This document shows positions 12,101-27,519 of a DNA stretch of 64,000 nucleotides, one piece after another. This DNA is from Pyrenopolyporus hunteri. Its lineage: Eukaryota > Ascomycota > Sordariomycetes > Xylariales > Hypoxylaceae. Location: contig CADCXC010000001.1 of the NCBI GenBank assembly GCA_902806595.1, positions 434,001 to 498,000 on the forward strand, written 5' to 3'. How positions within the stretch are numbered: position 1 is the stretch's first letter; every line of letters starts with the position of its first letter. The position numbers were made by a program, and so were the translations under genes. The notes under the pieces were generated by a model. The model worked only from the letters and a program-made list of their open reading frames with translations, was not told where the DNA came from and did no database searches.

Positions 12101-14639
12101 ATTTTAAAAAAACGATTTAATATTTATTATATATACGATAAAAATACGTAAATCGTAATATTCGATAAATAAAATATTTTTTAATTAATATTTAATTTTA
12201 AAGTAAAATCGATTATCGATTTTATTATAAATAAAAAATATATTCGAACGTATTTTTCGAAAATAAATATAATATCGAAAAAAAAAATAATTTAAAAAAT
12301 TATCGCGTTTATTTTTTAAATTTATTTTATAATTAAAATAATAATATTCGATTTAATTAATATTAATTTTTTTTAACGATTTTTATTAATTTATAATTTT
12401 TTATATAATAAAATTAAATTCGACGTTACGAATATATAATATTTAATTAATTTAATTTAATAAATAATAAATATGTATTTTTATAAATAAATTTTTTTTA
12501 ATTTAAAAAAGAAATTTAATTTACGATATAATTAATAAAAAAAACTTTTATAATTTCGGATATACGATATAAATCGAATAGAAATATGAAATTTAATAAC
12601 TTTTTCGAATTTTAAACGCGATTTATATTATTTTTATTATTCGAAAACAATAAAAATAAATTTAATATTTAAATTATTTTTAATAATAAAAATAATATAA
12701 AATTATATTTTATTATTTTCGTTAATAAAATATAAATTAATTTAATAATTTTAAAGAAATTAATTTTCGATTTTTAATAAATTAAAATAAAAAAAAAATT
12801 TATTAATTATATATTTATATTTAATTTATCGATTTCGTTTCGATTATTTATATTTATTTTTATCTTCGATTTTATTTTACGATTATATAAATTTAACGTT
12901 ATTAATATATTATTTATTACTATTTAATTAAATATATCGAAATTTATTATTTTAATTAAATTTTTAAAAATTTAATTTTTTATTTTTTCGTTTTTTTAAT
13001 TAACGTATTTATTTTATAACTTAATATTTTATAAAACGAATTATTAAAAAAATTAATTATTAACGATAATTTCGTATTTAATAATAACATTAAATATAAA
13101 AAAACGATGCGATATTAATTAATATAATGTAACGTTAATATTTTTTAAATAATTAACATTTATAATAATAAAAAATAAAAGTTTAATTAAGGTAATTTAA
13201 AAATGTTTATTTAAAAAAATTTTTATATAAAATATATTTTTAATTTCGAAGACGAAAATTTAATTTTACGTTTAAAACGTAATATTATTTTATAAATTAT
13301 TTTATAAATATATTATCGAAATATTATTTTAAAATAAATTTTTATTTATATTATTATTTTTTTAAAAATAAATTTATTTTTATATTTTAATTTTTTTTAA
13401 TAAAAGTTTTAATTTTATTATTTATTTAATATATAAAAAACGGTATCGAAGATATAATTAATATATTCGATAATTAATATATCGGAAAAATATAATTATT
13501 AAATTTTTTTATTATTTCGATTTTAATAATAATTTTTTTAAAAGTTTTAAAAAGTGATAATAATAATAAACGGTTAATTTAAACGCGATTTTATAGTTAT
13601 ATTTTATTTTATTTTAATTATTAACGGATTTTTATTAATTAAATACGAAAAAATTTTTAAACTTTAAAATTTTTATTCGTTAAAAAAATATATATTATAA
13701 TAAATATATTTAAATGATAATATAATAAAATATAAACGCGTTAATTACGATTAAAATAATTAAAATCTTTTAATTTTAAAAATAAAATTAAAATTATTCG
13801 AAATTTATAATACGTAAAAAATAAGTACGTAAAATTAACGTAAAAAAATTACTTCGAATAAAATATTAATAATAAAATATATAACGTAAATATAATATAA
13901 ATAATAATATTATTAATTATAATAATTAATTAATTATTATAATATCGTTATTACGTAAAATATATTTATTTAATATATAATAAATAACGAAATTAAATAT
14001 TTTAATTAAATGAATAAAAATGATTATATTAAAAATAATTATTAACGTTTAATTATAATTATAAAAATAATTAAACTTTTTTTTATAATAATTTTAATAA
14101 TTATATTTATTAATATTTATTATATATATGTTTAATATATAAATAAAAAACGTAATTTAAACGGTAAATTTAATAATAAAATAATAAAAAAATACGTTAA
14201 ATATTTAAATAAATACTTAAATAAATTATTAAAAATAATCGAATGTTAAATTATATGGGAAATTTATTTTAATTTTAAATTATTATAAATTTAAACTTTA
14301 AAAAATTACTTAAATAAATAAATATTTACTTAAATAATTATTTACTTTTTTATCTAAATATTTATTTATTTAATAAATATATATTTTACGTTAATATTAT
14401 AAAAAAAAAAAAAATAAAAATTAAGTCGTAACTTTTAAAATAATAAAACTTATAAAAAAAAACGATAAAATTATTTTTATAAATTATTTTTATATAAACG
14501 AAATATATATTATAAATTTCCACTTTTATTTTCGTAATATTTTTATAATTATTTTAATAATTTTTATAAATATCGCATTAATTAATAATTTATATTGTTT
14601 TAAAATATTTATTAATATAAATTTAATAATTTCGATTAT

Positions 14640-14845
14640 ATTTTATTTAATATTAAATATATTACGATTCGATGTAATAGGTTTAACTTTATTAAATAAT
14701 CGACATCGAAATTTCGATCGAATACGTCGTCGAAATTTATATATAAAATTACGGTTTTTCGAATTACGATTTAATTTTTTTTTTTTTATAATATTAATAA
14801 GATTTAATTATTAATTTTTAATATCACACGCCGTATTAAAATAAT
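14640..14845 (-). repeat. dispersed repeat family, copy A (inverted)
   Basis: The reverse complement of this segment matches copy B at 15,715-15,930. It shares the TTATTAATATTATAAAAAAA run, the TTTATATATAAATTTCGACG core and the TCGATTATTTAATAAA tail. Differences are mostly transitions. Just outside, 14,535-14,660 also recurs as a direct repeat at about 14,965-15,095. Confidence 0.65.
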
Positions 14846-15714
14846 AATAAATTTATAATACGATTTAATTAATTTTATAATAAATTAATTTTAAATTTAT
14901 AATATTTTATAAAAAATAAACGATATGTTATATACGATAAACGATATATATATATATTATTTTTTATTCGATAATTTTATAATTATTTTAATAATTTTAA
15001 TTATAATAATCGTATTAATTTATTATTTATATAATTTTAAAATTTATTTAAATATAAATTTAATAATATTAATTATATTTTATTAAAACTTTTATAATAT
15101 CGTTTATTTCATTATTCGAATTAATTAAATTTATTTTAAAGAAAATTATATAATTAATCTTATTATTTAAAACGATATTATTAATTTATAATAATATTTA
15201 ATTTTATTTAAACTTTATTTTTTAAAATAATTTAATTTTTATAATTTTTTAATTTTATAACTATTATTTCGATATTATATATTTTTATTATAAATTTAAA
15301 ACCGGTTTTTATATTATTTATATCGCTTTTTATTAATTTTTTTAATTTCGATTTCGATTAAAACGATTTAAATAAAAATTTTATCGATGAAAATGTATTA
15401 TTTTTCGTTGAAATTTATTATTTTAAATATTTTAATATATATTTAATATTATTACGATTTTTTATTTTAAACGATAAAAGTATCGATTTTAATTTTATTT
15501 ATTATGTTTATTATATTATCGTTAAAAATGTTTAATTAAATATATATTAATCGAATTCGAATAATAAATTTAAAACTTTTTTAATTATATTTAAAAATTT
15601 TATTACTATAATTTTTTTTTCGTAATTTAATAACGATATTTTTCGAATTAAGATATATTATTTTTATATTTAAATAAAATTTAAATATAAATTTATTTCA
15701 TTTTATTAATTATT

Positions 15715-15930
15715 TAATACGACGTATAATATCGAAAATTAAAAATTAAATTTTATTAATATTATAAAAAAAAAAAAAATTAAATTACGATTCGAAAAAT
15801 CGCGATTTTATATATAAATTTCGACGGCGTAATCGATCGAAACTTCGATATCGATTATTTAATAAATTAAATTAATCGTATCGAATTATAATATAATTTT
15901 AATATTAATATTATTTTAAAATTTTATTTA
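15715..15930 (+). repeat. dispersed repeat family, copy B
   Basis: This is the partner of copy A in inverted orientation, with about 870 bp between the two. The pair could be the arms of a small nested DNA transposon, or simply two independent insertions. Similarity covers roughly 200 bp including a 13-base A run. Confidence 0.65.
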
Positions 15931-18900
15931 ATCGTTTTAATTTTTAATTATTAGATATTTTTTTACGATAATTTATTATATTTATAATAAATTTTTCGAA
16001 TTTATAATATATTTTTTTATAAATTTTATATTTTATCGAAAAAAAATAACGAAATTATTTATATTTACGATAAATATTATAAAATTTTTTCGTTTTATTA
16101 TAATTTCGAATAAATGTATATTATATTTAAAATTATCGATATTTAATTTATTAATAATACGATAAACCGTTATTTAAAAAATTTAACGATATATTTAAAA
16201 ATCGACGAATTAAATAATATATTTTTTTTATATTAATATTTATACGATAATCGATAAAAAAAAGTTAATTTTTTTCTTTAAATTCGAAGGGAAATAATAT
16301 ATATTAATAATATATATATTTTATTTATAATTTCGATATATTTTCGAATAAAAATTTTTATATTATAATCGTAAATATTAAATTTTATATAATTTTAGTT
16401 ATTAATTTTTTTTTATACGATTCGTTTAATTTATTTTTAATATTTCGATATTATATATATTCGAATCGAATATCGAATCAATTAATATTTTTATTCGTTA
16501 AATTAAAAACGTCGGGGAAATATTTATTATTTTTACGTAATTTATTCGATTAATATTTACGATTTTTTTTATATTTATTATTTATATTCGAAACGAATCG
16601 AGTAATTTTCGAAATAATAAACGTTTTCGATTTATATAAAATTAAACGTTTCGAAAATATTTTTTCGTTTTTTAAAAACGAATAATATATTTTAATAACG
16701 ACGATAATATATATTCGTAAAATATTAATAATAACGAAAAAAAATATTATAAAAGTCGAAAATTTTATTATTAAGATATTTTAAATAATAATTTAATATT
16801 TAATTTATTGTTATTTTCGAAATTTATTAATAATAATAATTATAATAATCGTATAAAAAAAATGAAAGTTAAAATAAAAATTTTTTTCAATTATAAAACT
16901 TTTTTTATAAAAAAAACCATCTTTTTAAAATACGAAAATTAATATTAAATATAATATTAATTAAACTTATAAAATAATAAATAAAATATACGAAATAAAT
17001 TAATATATTTTTATATTAATAATATTAATATAAAAATTTTTAAATAATTTTATTCGAATGAAGATATAATTTCGTTATTTATACTTTAATAGTTAAAAAA
17101 AACTTCGATATTATTATATTTTATATATTATTAATAATTTTTTTCATATTATTACTATTTTTTTTTTTTTTTTAATTTTAATTTTTTTAATAATTTTAAT
17201 TTATATCGTCGAATAAATCGTTTAAATTATTTAAGTAAAATATATTGTTATTTTAAAGTTTCGATAATAATTTATATACGAATCGAAATTTAATCATTCG
17301 ACGTTTTTTAATTATATAATTTATATTAGGAAATATATCGTTTTATTATATCGTTATCGTTAAAATTATATTTAGTAATTATTTAACGTTAATTTAAATC
17401 TTTTTAAAAGGGTTTATTTTAAAGTATTTTATAATCGATAATCGTTTATTATATATTTTTTAAATAATTTTAAAAAATTTATTACGTTAAATCTTTTATT
17501 AATATCGATTAAATAAAATTTATATATAGAAATATATAAAAACATATAACTATACGAATAAAGTTATCATTAATATTATTATTTTTTATTAATCGATTTA
17601 TATTTAAATTTTACGAAAATTATTATATCGAAAAATCAAAAATTTTATTTAATTTTATTTTATTTATATTTTTTATAATATATTATATAATAAAAATAAT
17701 TTTTATTTATTTTTTTTTTTTATATTTATAATTTTTATAAATATTTATATAATTTATTAAATTATAAAATAATTTTAATATTAATTTATCGGTTATAATA
17801 TATATTTTTATAATATTTAAAAATTTAATCGTTTAAATTTATTTTATAAACTTATATATTTAAAAAAATAAATTTAATAATACGTATATTTAAAAATGTA
17901 AATTTAATAATATAAACTTAAAAAAATAAATATATATTTAATTTTCCTCGAAAAATTTATATTTTAAAAATCGAAAAATAAATTTCGAAGGGATTTTAAC
18001 GTTGTTATATTTAAAAAAAGTGTGGTAATTTTTATTAATAAAGTTTTTATTATTATTATTATAAAATATTACGAAAAATAATAAATTTAAAATTTAATTA
18101 ATTATAAAAAACGTATAAATATTAATTTTATTAAAATTTTATAAGTTATTTAAAAGATTAAATTTATTAAAATAATCGTTTAAATTATCTTCGGATTTTT
18201 TTTCGAAGTTATAATTATTAAATTCGAAATTCGATTTAAAATTATTATCGTTATTTAATTTCGTATATTTATTATCGTAAAAATCGTAATTAATATAATT
18301 ATAGTTAATATTAACTTAATTATAACGATGTTATTACTTAATGGTAAAAAAATCCGATTTTTTTATATTAATAATTTTAATATTTAATTCGTTAAATTTA
18401 ATCGAAAAAAAAAATTTAAATAATTTTTTTTAAACTTTCGTTAATATTAATAAAATTAATAAAAAATACGTCGTTTTTTTCGATATTATTAAATATAATA
18501 AAAATATATTTATTATAAAAAACCTAAATTAATTTAATAAATAAATATTTTATAAATATTCGAAAAATCGACATTAAAAAAATATTATAATAATATATAA
18601 ACGTTTTTATATCGAAATCGTTAAATTTATTTAAAAGGTTTAATATATATATATATAAACGATAATAATTATTTACGTTTTTATCGAATTTCGAAAAAAT
18701 TATAAAAACGTTATAATTAAAAAAATAATAAATATTATTATAAAAGTATATTTTATTATTATTAAAAATATATATAATATTAATTTTATAAATTAAAAGA
18801 AATTTCCATATATCGTTTTTCTTTATTTAAACGTTCGTACTTTTAAAAATAATATAATTATTTTAAATATACGTAAAATATAATATAACGGTATAAAATA

Positions 18901-19937
18901 TTCGATTAAAATCGTACGTAAAAAAATTTATTAAAGGATTTATTTAAAACGAAAATATTTTTCGTTACGATTTAAAAAAAATAAAAAAAAATATTTATTT
19001 TATAAAGTTCGAAATAATAAAATATAAGTTATTTAATAAATTAATTAATATAAAAATATATATTAAAAATATGTATATAACTTATTATTATTATAATCGA
19101 TAAAAATAACGTAAATAGTTATAAAATTAAAAAATTAAAATAAAAATAAATTTTTTAAATTAAAGTTTAAACTTTTATCGTTTTTATATATATTATTAAT
19201 AACGATATAATAAATATAATAAATTAAGTTATAATATACGTTATAAACTTCGATAAAATTTCGATTAAAAATTCGAAAAAATAATATCGAAATCGACGTT
19301 TTATAATTAAAATAATAAATAATAATTTAATATTTTAATTTATTACGATAAATTTTATTAAAAAAAAATATATTAAATAAAAAGTTCGAAATTTATTTTA
19401 TTATTAATATAATAAATATGATATAATATTAAAATATTAAATATAAAATAAATATAATATCGATATTAAAAACTTAATATTAAAAAAAAACGGAAAAAAA
19501 AATATAAAAAAAAAATAATGTTTAATAAAAATTAAATATTTAATTTTTATTAACTTATTTACGTCCTCGTATATTTAACTCATTTAATTAAATAAAAATA
19601 TAAGAAAAAAATAAAAAATAATTTAATCGGTTATTTATACGTATTAAGGTTAAATTTATACGTATTTATTATTACGTAAAATAATAAAATTATTTTTATT
19701 ATTATTATTATTATAATTATTATTATAAATTATATATTTTTATAGTTAAAAATTTATAATTATAATTTATAAATTATAACGTAATTAATTTTTTTTATAA
19801 AAAAAAATTTTCGAAATAAAAATTTAAAAATACTTTAGATATAATTTATAATTAAAAAAAATAAATTAAAATTAAATTATTTTTAAAATTATAATTAAAT
19901 TTACTTCGATATTTATTATTTTTACGGCGTTAAATTA

Positions 19938-19970
19938 CGATATTTTTATTTTTATTTTTATTTTTATTTT
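19938..19970 (+). repeat. (ATTTTT)n-like hexanucleotide tract
   Basis: Five or so tandem TATTTT units lie in AT-rich DNA. They are a simple repeat without other context. Confidence 0.7.
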
Positions 19971-22509
19971 TACTTTAAATAAAATTAATATTATTCGTTT
20001 TTATATTTTTTTTATTTTTAAAATCTTTTATACTTTTTATCGATAACGATAAATTTAATTTAAGTTAAATATTTTAATTTAAATTTAAATATTTATTTAA
20101 ATTAATATAATTAAATAATCGAGATAATAATTTTAAACATTTCGATAATTAATTATATTTATTATAATTAAACGATCGAAATAATATTATCGAATTTCGA
20201 CTTTTAAATAAACGGTTATTTTTAGATATATTAAATTACATATTTTTGTAAAATTTTTTTTCGAAATATTTATCGATATTATAAAAGTCGAAATCGTTAA
20301 AATTAAAAATATTAAATATATTATTTTTAATAGTAATAATTTTATCTTCGATAATTTTATTTAAATTAAAATTATTATTAAACGATCGAAAAAGTATTTT
20401 TAAGTTTTTAAATAAGTTATTATAAAATTTAACGTTAAAATATTTATCGTAAAATATATTAATATCGATTTTTATTTTATTCGTATTATATTTATTATTT
20501 ATAAAAGTATGGGTTTTATAAATTTCGATTCGAAGTTTATAATCGATATTTTTAATAATTTAATCCTTCGTTTATAGTTTTTTTTTAAAATAAATAAAAA
20601 TAAAAAATAAATTAAAATTTTTTTTAATGGCGATATTAATTTAAAATAATACGATAAAATTATTAAAAATAAATTATACGAAACGAACGAAAAAATATTT
20701 AACGAAAATTTTATTAACGGATAAATACCGTAAATTATAATATAAATTAATTATTTTTAAATTTATTTTTTTTTCGTTTAACGAAAATTAAAATATATAA
20801 ATAATTAATATAAATAAATAACGTTCGATACGTTTAAAGATAAAAATAAAATAATTTTAATTTAAAAAATAATAAATATTTTAATAAATAAATAAAAAAT
20901 TCACCGATGTATTAAAAAAATTATTTTGTTTTAATTTAATATTATTAATATATTTACGTATTATATTTTAGTTAAATTAATTTTTTATTATTAAAAAAAC
21001 GATATAATTTAAATAAAATTCGATAAATATTTCGATAATACGATAAATTTCGATAGGAAATTATCGAAAACATTTTCGAAAAAATTTTAATTATAATTAA
21101 TTTCGTTCGAATTTAAACGATTTTAAACGACGATATAATTATTTCGTACGCGAACGGTTCGATTACGAATAAATTATCGAATATATCTACCGATATAATC
21201 GAATAAAAAAACTTTTATTTTTATTATTTTCGTTTTTATTATTATCGTTATTATTTTTTTTATAATTATTTACGAAAGTTTATTAAAACGGCGGTAATTT
21301 AATAGGAAAATGTTAATAATCGAAGTTTAAATATATAAAATAACGATTTAAATATTTTTTATTAATAATCGAATATTTAATACATTTAATAATTATAAAT
21401 ATTATTTATAATTATTATTATTATAATTTAAAACGTAAAAAAAATAATAATTTTTTTATAAAATATTATTTAAAAGTATAATAATAAAAATTAAATTTAT
21501 AACTTCGAAAAAAAAAAATATATAATTAATCATTTTATTTTATTTCGTTTAAAAATTAAACGTTTTTAATTATTATATATAAAACGTAATACGTAATTAT
21601 ATAATCGATATTATTATTATTAAAAACATTAAAAATAAATAACGATTTTAAATTAAAATAATTCGAATGATAAAAATCGATAATATATTATAGTTTATTA
21701 CGTAAATAATTTAAAAAAAACGTTATAATTTAAAAGTAGTAAATTTTTAATATAATTATTATATAAATATATATATAAAATTATTTAATATTATAAAAAT
21801 TAATATAAAAAATAGTAGTAATTATTTATTTATTTACTTAAATATTTAAATATATACGATATAATATTAAAATTATATAAAATATATAATTTTTCGATGT
21901 TAAAAAAATATGTATAGTTTTTTTTTATATAAATATATATAGGTATCGAATATATTAATACGTTAAAAACTTATTAAATAAATATAAAATCACTTCGCCG
22001 TAAAAAATTAAAAAATTATAATTATAAAATTAATTAAATTAATAATTAAAAGAAAAATATCATATATAAAAAATAAGCGGATAAGTATTACGATAACGTT
22101 TTTTTCGAAACGTATCGCGTATATAATTTACCATTTAAAACTCGTAACTTTTATACCATTTATTTAAATTTTTTAAATTAATTATTAATTATTAATTATT
22201 AATTATTAACTCGATTTTTTAATTAAATATTTATAATATTTTTATTTATTAATATTTATTTTAATTAATTTTTATAATAAAAAATTACGACGTTACGAAA
22301 AATAATAAACGTAAATATAATTTTTATTTCGAATTTTTTTTTAAAATAGATATTAAATTTCGATCGATTATATTAATAGCGAATAATAAAATAAATAATC
22401 TAAATACCATTATATATTAATTTATATAAAATAATACATTTTAATATTTTAATTTTTTAACGTTTTTTTTCCTCGAAATAAAATTTTATTTTATTAATTA
22501 ATAATATTA

Positions 22510-22760
22510 AATAACATTTTTACTTAAAATTATATTACTTTTATTAAAGTTATATTTTTTTAAATTTTATATAATATATAATATATAAAATAACCCGAGT
22601 ATTTTTATTCGAAACTATATTATTTTTAATTAATATATATTTTCTTAATTTTATATTATATAATACGGCATTTTTATCCGCGATTTTATTATTTTTTTTA
22701 ATTAATTTATTATATTTTAAATATTATATAAAACTTTTTTTTACTTTAATTTATATATAT
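22510..22760 (+). repeat. degenerate tandem repeat, period about 80 bp
   Basis: Three divergent copies begin near 22,513, 22,592 and 22,672. Each has a (C)ATTTTTA or GAGTATTTTTA start, then ATTATTTTT and an AT-rich tail. Non-CpG cytosines are more common here than in the surroundings, so the segment may be younger or less mutated. The alignment was made by eye and is weak. Confidence 0.35.
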
Positions 22761-23360
22761 TTTTTTATTTTTATATTTTATTTATTTTATTTTTATATTA
22801 TTATATTATATATATTAATTATATTAATAAATACTTCGTAAATTTAAGTTTTATTTATTTTAAATTTTATATATATTTATTTAATTTAAAAAATTATTTA
22901 ATTTATTTATATATATTGTTTATTTTATATTTATATTATTATATTATATATATTAAATATATTAAAATATATGTAAATATAATATGTATTTTTAAACATT
23001 AAAATAAAATTGTAATAAAACGTATCGAATTTATTTTTTATATTTTAATTTTTTTTTATATTTCTTTTTATTTTATTATTTATTTAAATAATTATTTTTA
23101 TATATAACTTAAATAATTAATATTAAAATAAAAGATATTAATTTCGATTTTATAAAATAATTTAACTTATAATTTAATTTTTTTATTATAGCGTAATTTA
23201 TAATTTCGTTTAATAATAAAATTTCGAAAATATCGAATATATCGACCGTATAATAAAATTAATAAATTTTAAATATATTATAATAAATATAAAATAATAT
23301 AAATATTTTTACTTATAAATTTATATTAATATACGTAAAAAAATATTATTAATATTAATA

Positions 23361-23444
23361 TACGTTTTAATTATATAAATGCGCGTTTTAATTATATAAA
23401 TGCGCGTTTTAATTATATAAATGCGCGTTTTAATTATATAAATG
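23361..23444 (+). repeat. 21-bp minisatellite, four copies
   Basis: There are four head-to-tail 21-bp units with TTTTAATTATATAAATG in common. Copies 2-4 are identical and begin CGCG; copy 1 begins TACG. Perfect identity inside heavily mutated DNA suggests the array expanded after the mutation. Confidence 0.9.
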
Positions 23445-24394
23445 TATATATTATCGATTTTAATACGCGAATAAATATTCGATTCGATATTTTCGATATT
23501 TGTTTTAAAGTTCGATTCGAAATATCGTAAGTAATTTTTATTTCCTTTTTTATATTTAATTATTTAAATATTTAAATATTAATTAATACTTTATTATAAA
23601 AAATATAATATTTTTATACGATTTATTAATAATTATATTACGAATTCGAATATTAAATTAAAGTTATTTCGATTTATAAAAATTAATATCTTTATTTATT
23701 AATTAGAAAATAAGTTAATAAATAATTTTCGAATATTATTTAGTAAAAATTTAATTAATTTAAATATATAATTATATTTACTTTTAATAATTATCGATTT
23801 AAGTCGAATTTTATCGATTTTAAACGTAAATTTTTTTAAAACGGCGTCGATAAAATTATAAAAGGTTTTTATAACGGTTAAATTAATAAATATATGTTTA
23901 TTTTAATTATTAAAAATTATATAAGCGTAAAAAAAAATTATTATTACGGGGGGTTTTTAAAATAAAGTTATATTAAATAAATAGTCGATTTTATAACGTT
24001 ATAATAAATATATATAAAATTTATATTTTTTCGAATTATAATTAAATTTTTTTTTTTTTCGTAATATTAATATATTTTATTTTTTTTATTTTTATTTAAT
24101 TTCTTAACTCGTAATAAAATATATTTTATAAACGTATAAATTTTTTAAAATTATTTTTATAATAATAAATAATTTTTTATTATAAATATATTAATTTTTT
24201 TTATAATTATGTTAACGTTTTAATATTACATAATAAAATTTAATAAATATACCGTAATTAATATAGGTATAAAAAAATACGTTTACGATATAAAATTATT
24301 TATTATTATAAAAATATTTATTATAAAATATAAATTTTATAATTTAATATATTTATAATAAATTAATGATGTTAAATAAATGTTACGATAATAG

Positions 24395-24560
24395 TAAAAT
24401 GCGCGATACGATAAGTTAAAATTAAATTTTATTAATGTTAAAAAAAAAAAAAAATTAAACCGTAATTTTATATAAATATATTAAGGGCGAAATTAATCGA
24501 CACTTTAATATAAATAAATTAAGTTAATATTATTACATTTAATATTTATTATTTATTTTA
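24395..24560 (+). repeat. dispersed repeat family, copy C
   Basis: It shares the AAATTTTATTAATG/ATT + poly-A core and the following TTTTATATAAAT segment with copies A, B and D, but has small deletions. This is the most divergent of the four copies. Confidence 0.5.
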
Positions 24561-26616
24561 CGTAAACGATTATTAAGTCGCGATATTTTTAAAAAAGTAT
24601 TAAATTAATACATTAAAACGATTATTTTTTAAAATATTAAAAAATTCGTGTATATTTAATAATAAATTTAAATTTTTAATATATTATAAATAAAATTTTA
24701 ATTTAAAAATTCGTAAATTTAATTACGTTATTTTTTCGTAGATTAAAAGTCGGTTGTTTAAAACGAATTAATTATAATTTATTTTATTATAAGTTTATTT
24801 ATAAAATTTTAATATAATATTTTTTATAATATACGATATTTAATCGATGTTATAAATTTTTTATTTTTTTTATATTTAAAATTATTTATTAATTTTTTAT
24901 ACGATTTTTTATTTATTTAATTAATTAATAAAATATCTCGGGAAAAAATATCGATATATATTATCGCGAAAATTTATACGTTAATTATATTAATATAATT
25001 TAAATTTTTACATTTAATAATTTCGAAAACGAAGGTAATACGAAAATTAATTCCGGTTTATTTATTTTTTTTTTTATAATAATTTTATTAAAATTATCGA
25101 TTAATATTATTTAAAAAAAAAATATTATCGTTTCGGGTTATAAAAATATTAAAAATTATAATATCGCGATATATAACGTTATTTTTATAAAAAAAATTTA
25201 AATTTTTAATCGTATCGTAAAAAAGTTATTTACGTTATTTTTTATTATTTAAACGTTTTTTATTTTTTAAAAAGTTATATATATTACTTTTAATTAACGA
25301 CGTAATAAACGTAAAATTATTAATTACGTTATTAAATTTCGATAAATTAATATTTATATAACGATATTATATATTAATAAATAATAAAAAATAATATCGT
25401 ATTTATTATTAAATTTTAAATAATTAATTTCCCCGGTTTTATAATTATTTAAAACGTTAAATTACTTATTATAAATATATATTAATACGATATTTTTCTT
25501 TTATAACTTTTATATTATAAAGTATTTTAATATAGATTTTTTTAATAATTATAAATTTTTTTATCGTAATATTTATATTTACGTTTATATAATTAAACGT
25601 CCTCGTTTTAAATATATTATAATAATGAAAAATATACTTATATTTTTATTAATATTTTTAAATAAAAAATAAATCGAAAAATTTAAAAGAAATTAAATAA
25701 TTATTTTTATATATTTATAATAAAAAATCGTTATAATTAATGGTAAAATTATTCGTAATAAATTTTAATAATAATTTTAATTTTTATAACTTTTTTTCGA
25801 AACGTATATAGTTTTATTATTATTATAATATAATTTTATTATTTACTTTTATACGTAAATTTCTACTATCGTTAAAACCATTTAAATAATCGATATAATA
25901 AATTTTCGAAATAGTTTATAATATAAATATTTTAAATATTAAATTAAAAAAAATAATAATTATTATTAATGTTATTAATTTATTTATTTCGAAAAAAAAG
26001 TTTATATTTTTATTATTTTTTATTATTTTAAATTTTAAATTTAATCGTTAACCGTTATTTACATCGTTGAGGTTTTAATCGAACGCGAAAATAAAAAAAG
26101 TCGATAAATTAATAAGTTAATTAATTTTAAGGTTTATTATAATTAAAAATAATAAAAAATATTTTTTTAATTTACTTTAATTTTTATTATTTACGTTAAT
26201 AAATTTACCGTAATAATTTGATTTTTAATTAATTTTATTAATCGTTTATAATAAAGTATAATTAATAAAATTATTATTAAAAGTTATTATTATAAATTTA
26301 ATTTTAATAGATATTTTTTAATAGCGTATAAATTAAACGTAGTAAAAATATATTTATTTTAATTAATAATATTAATTATTTTAATTATTTAAATAAACGG
26401 ATATAATATTAATAAAATTAAAATTATTTAAATATATAAGTAAAGGAATTTTTTTAATTATAATCGTATTATATAATTAACGTTATATAGTTATTTAATT
26501 TATAAATAATATATTTTTAAATAATTAATTTTTTATTTTTTAATTTATTATTAGGGAAAAGTTATAAAAAATAAATAAAAATTTATTTAAAAAATACGAA
26601 ATATTTATATAATAAT

Positions 26617-26865
26617 AAATAAAATAATAAATATAATAATTAATATAATAATAATAGGTATAATAATAAATATAATAATAAATATAATAACGGTCGATAT
26701 AATAACGTTAATATAATAATAATCGATATAATAATAATCGATATAATAATAATCGATATAATAATAATCGATATAACGATAATCGATATAACGATAATCG
26801 ATATAATAATAAATATAATAATCGATATAATAATTAATATAATAATTAATATAATAATCGATATA
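26617..26865 (+). repeat. 12/15-bp tandem array
   Basis: The main unit is TATAATAATAATCGA (15 bp), with 12-bp variants at both sides. In one frame the 15-bp units read Tyr-Asn-Asn-Asn-Arg. Small indels break the frame across the array, so it is not an intact coding repeat. It may be the relic of a Gly/Arg-rich protein repeat, because G-to-A change turns Gly codons into Asn, Ser, Lys or Arg; this is inference. Confidence 0.75.
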
Positions 26866-27308
26866 CGTAATAAAAATTATTAAATAAAAAAAATTATAAA
26901 AAGTTAAATTATAATATAAATCGTAATAAAAATCGTAATTAAAATAATAATTATAAAAATTAAATTCGCTTTAAAAAATGTATTTTAATTTTTAAAATAA
27001 AATATGTTAAATTATATTAAAAAATTTAAATTAATTATAATTCGAATCGATTTTATTAATCGTTTTTCGTTTTTATTAATTATTTTATTTTCCTTTTTAA
27101 TTTTAAATATTAAATTTTTATTTTAAAATAAAAAATAAATTTCGATTAAAATTTAAATAAATTTATTAAATAAGTAAATATTTATATAAATTCGATTTAA
27201 AATTTCATTTATATTTATTTAATCGTAAAAATAAGGTTTATATCGCGACGTTATACGATATTTTAACGGCGTTAAATAATCGATAATATAATAAAAAGCG
27301 GATATATA

Positions 27309-27519
<211 letters not shown>

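Noticed and set aside
23361..23444. CRISPR-like array
   Set aside because: The 21-bp units are directly adjacent with no unique spacers, in a eukaryotic genome.
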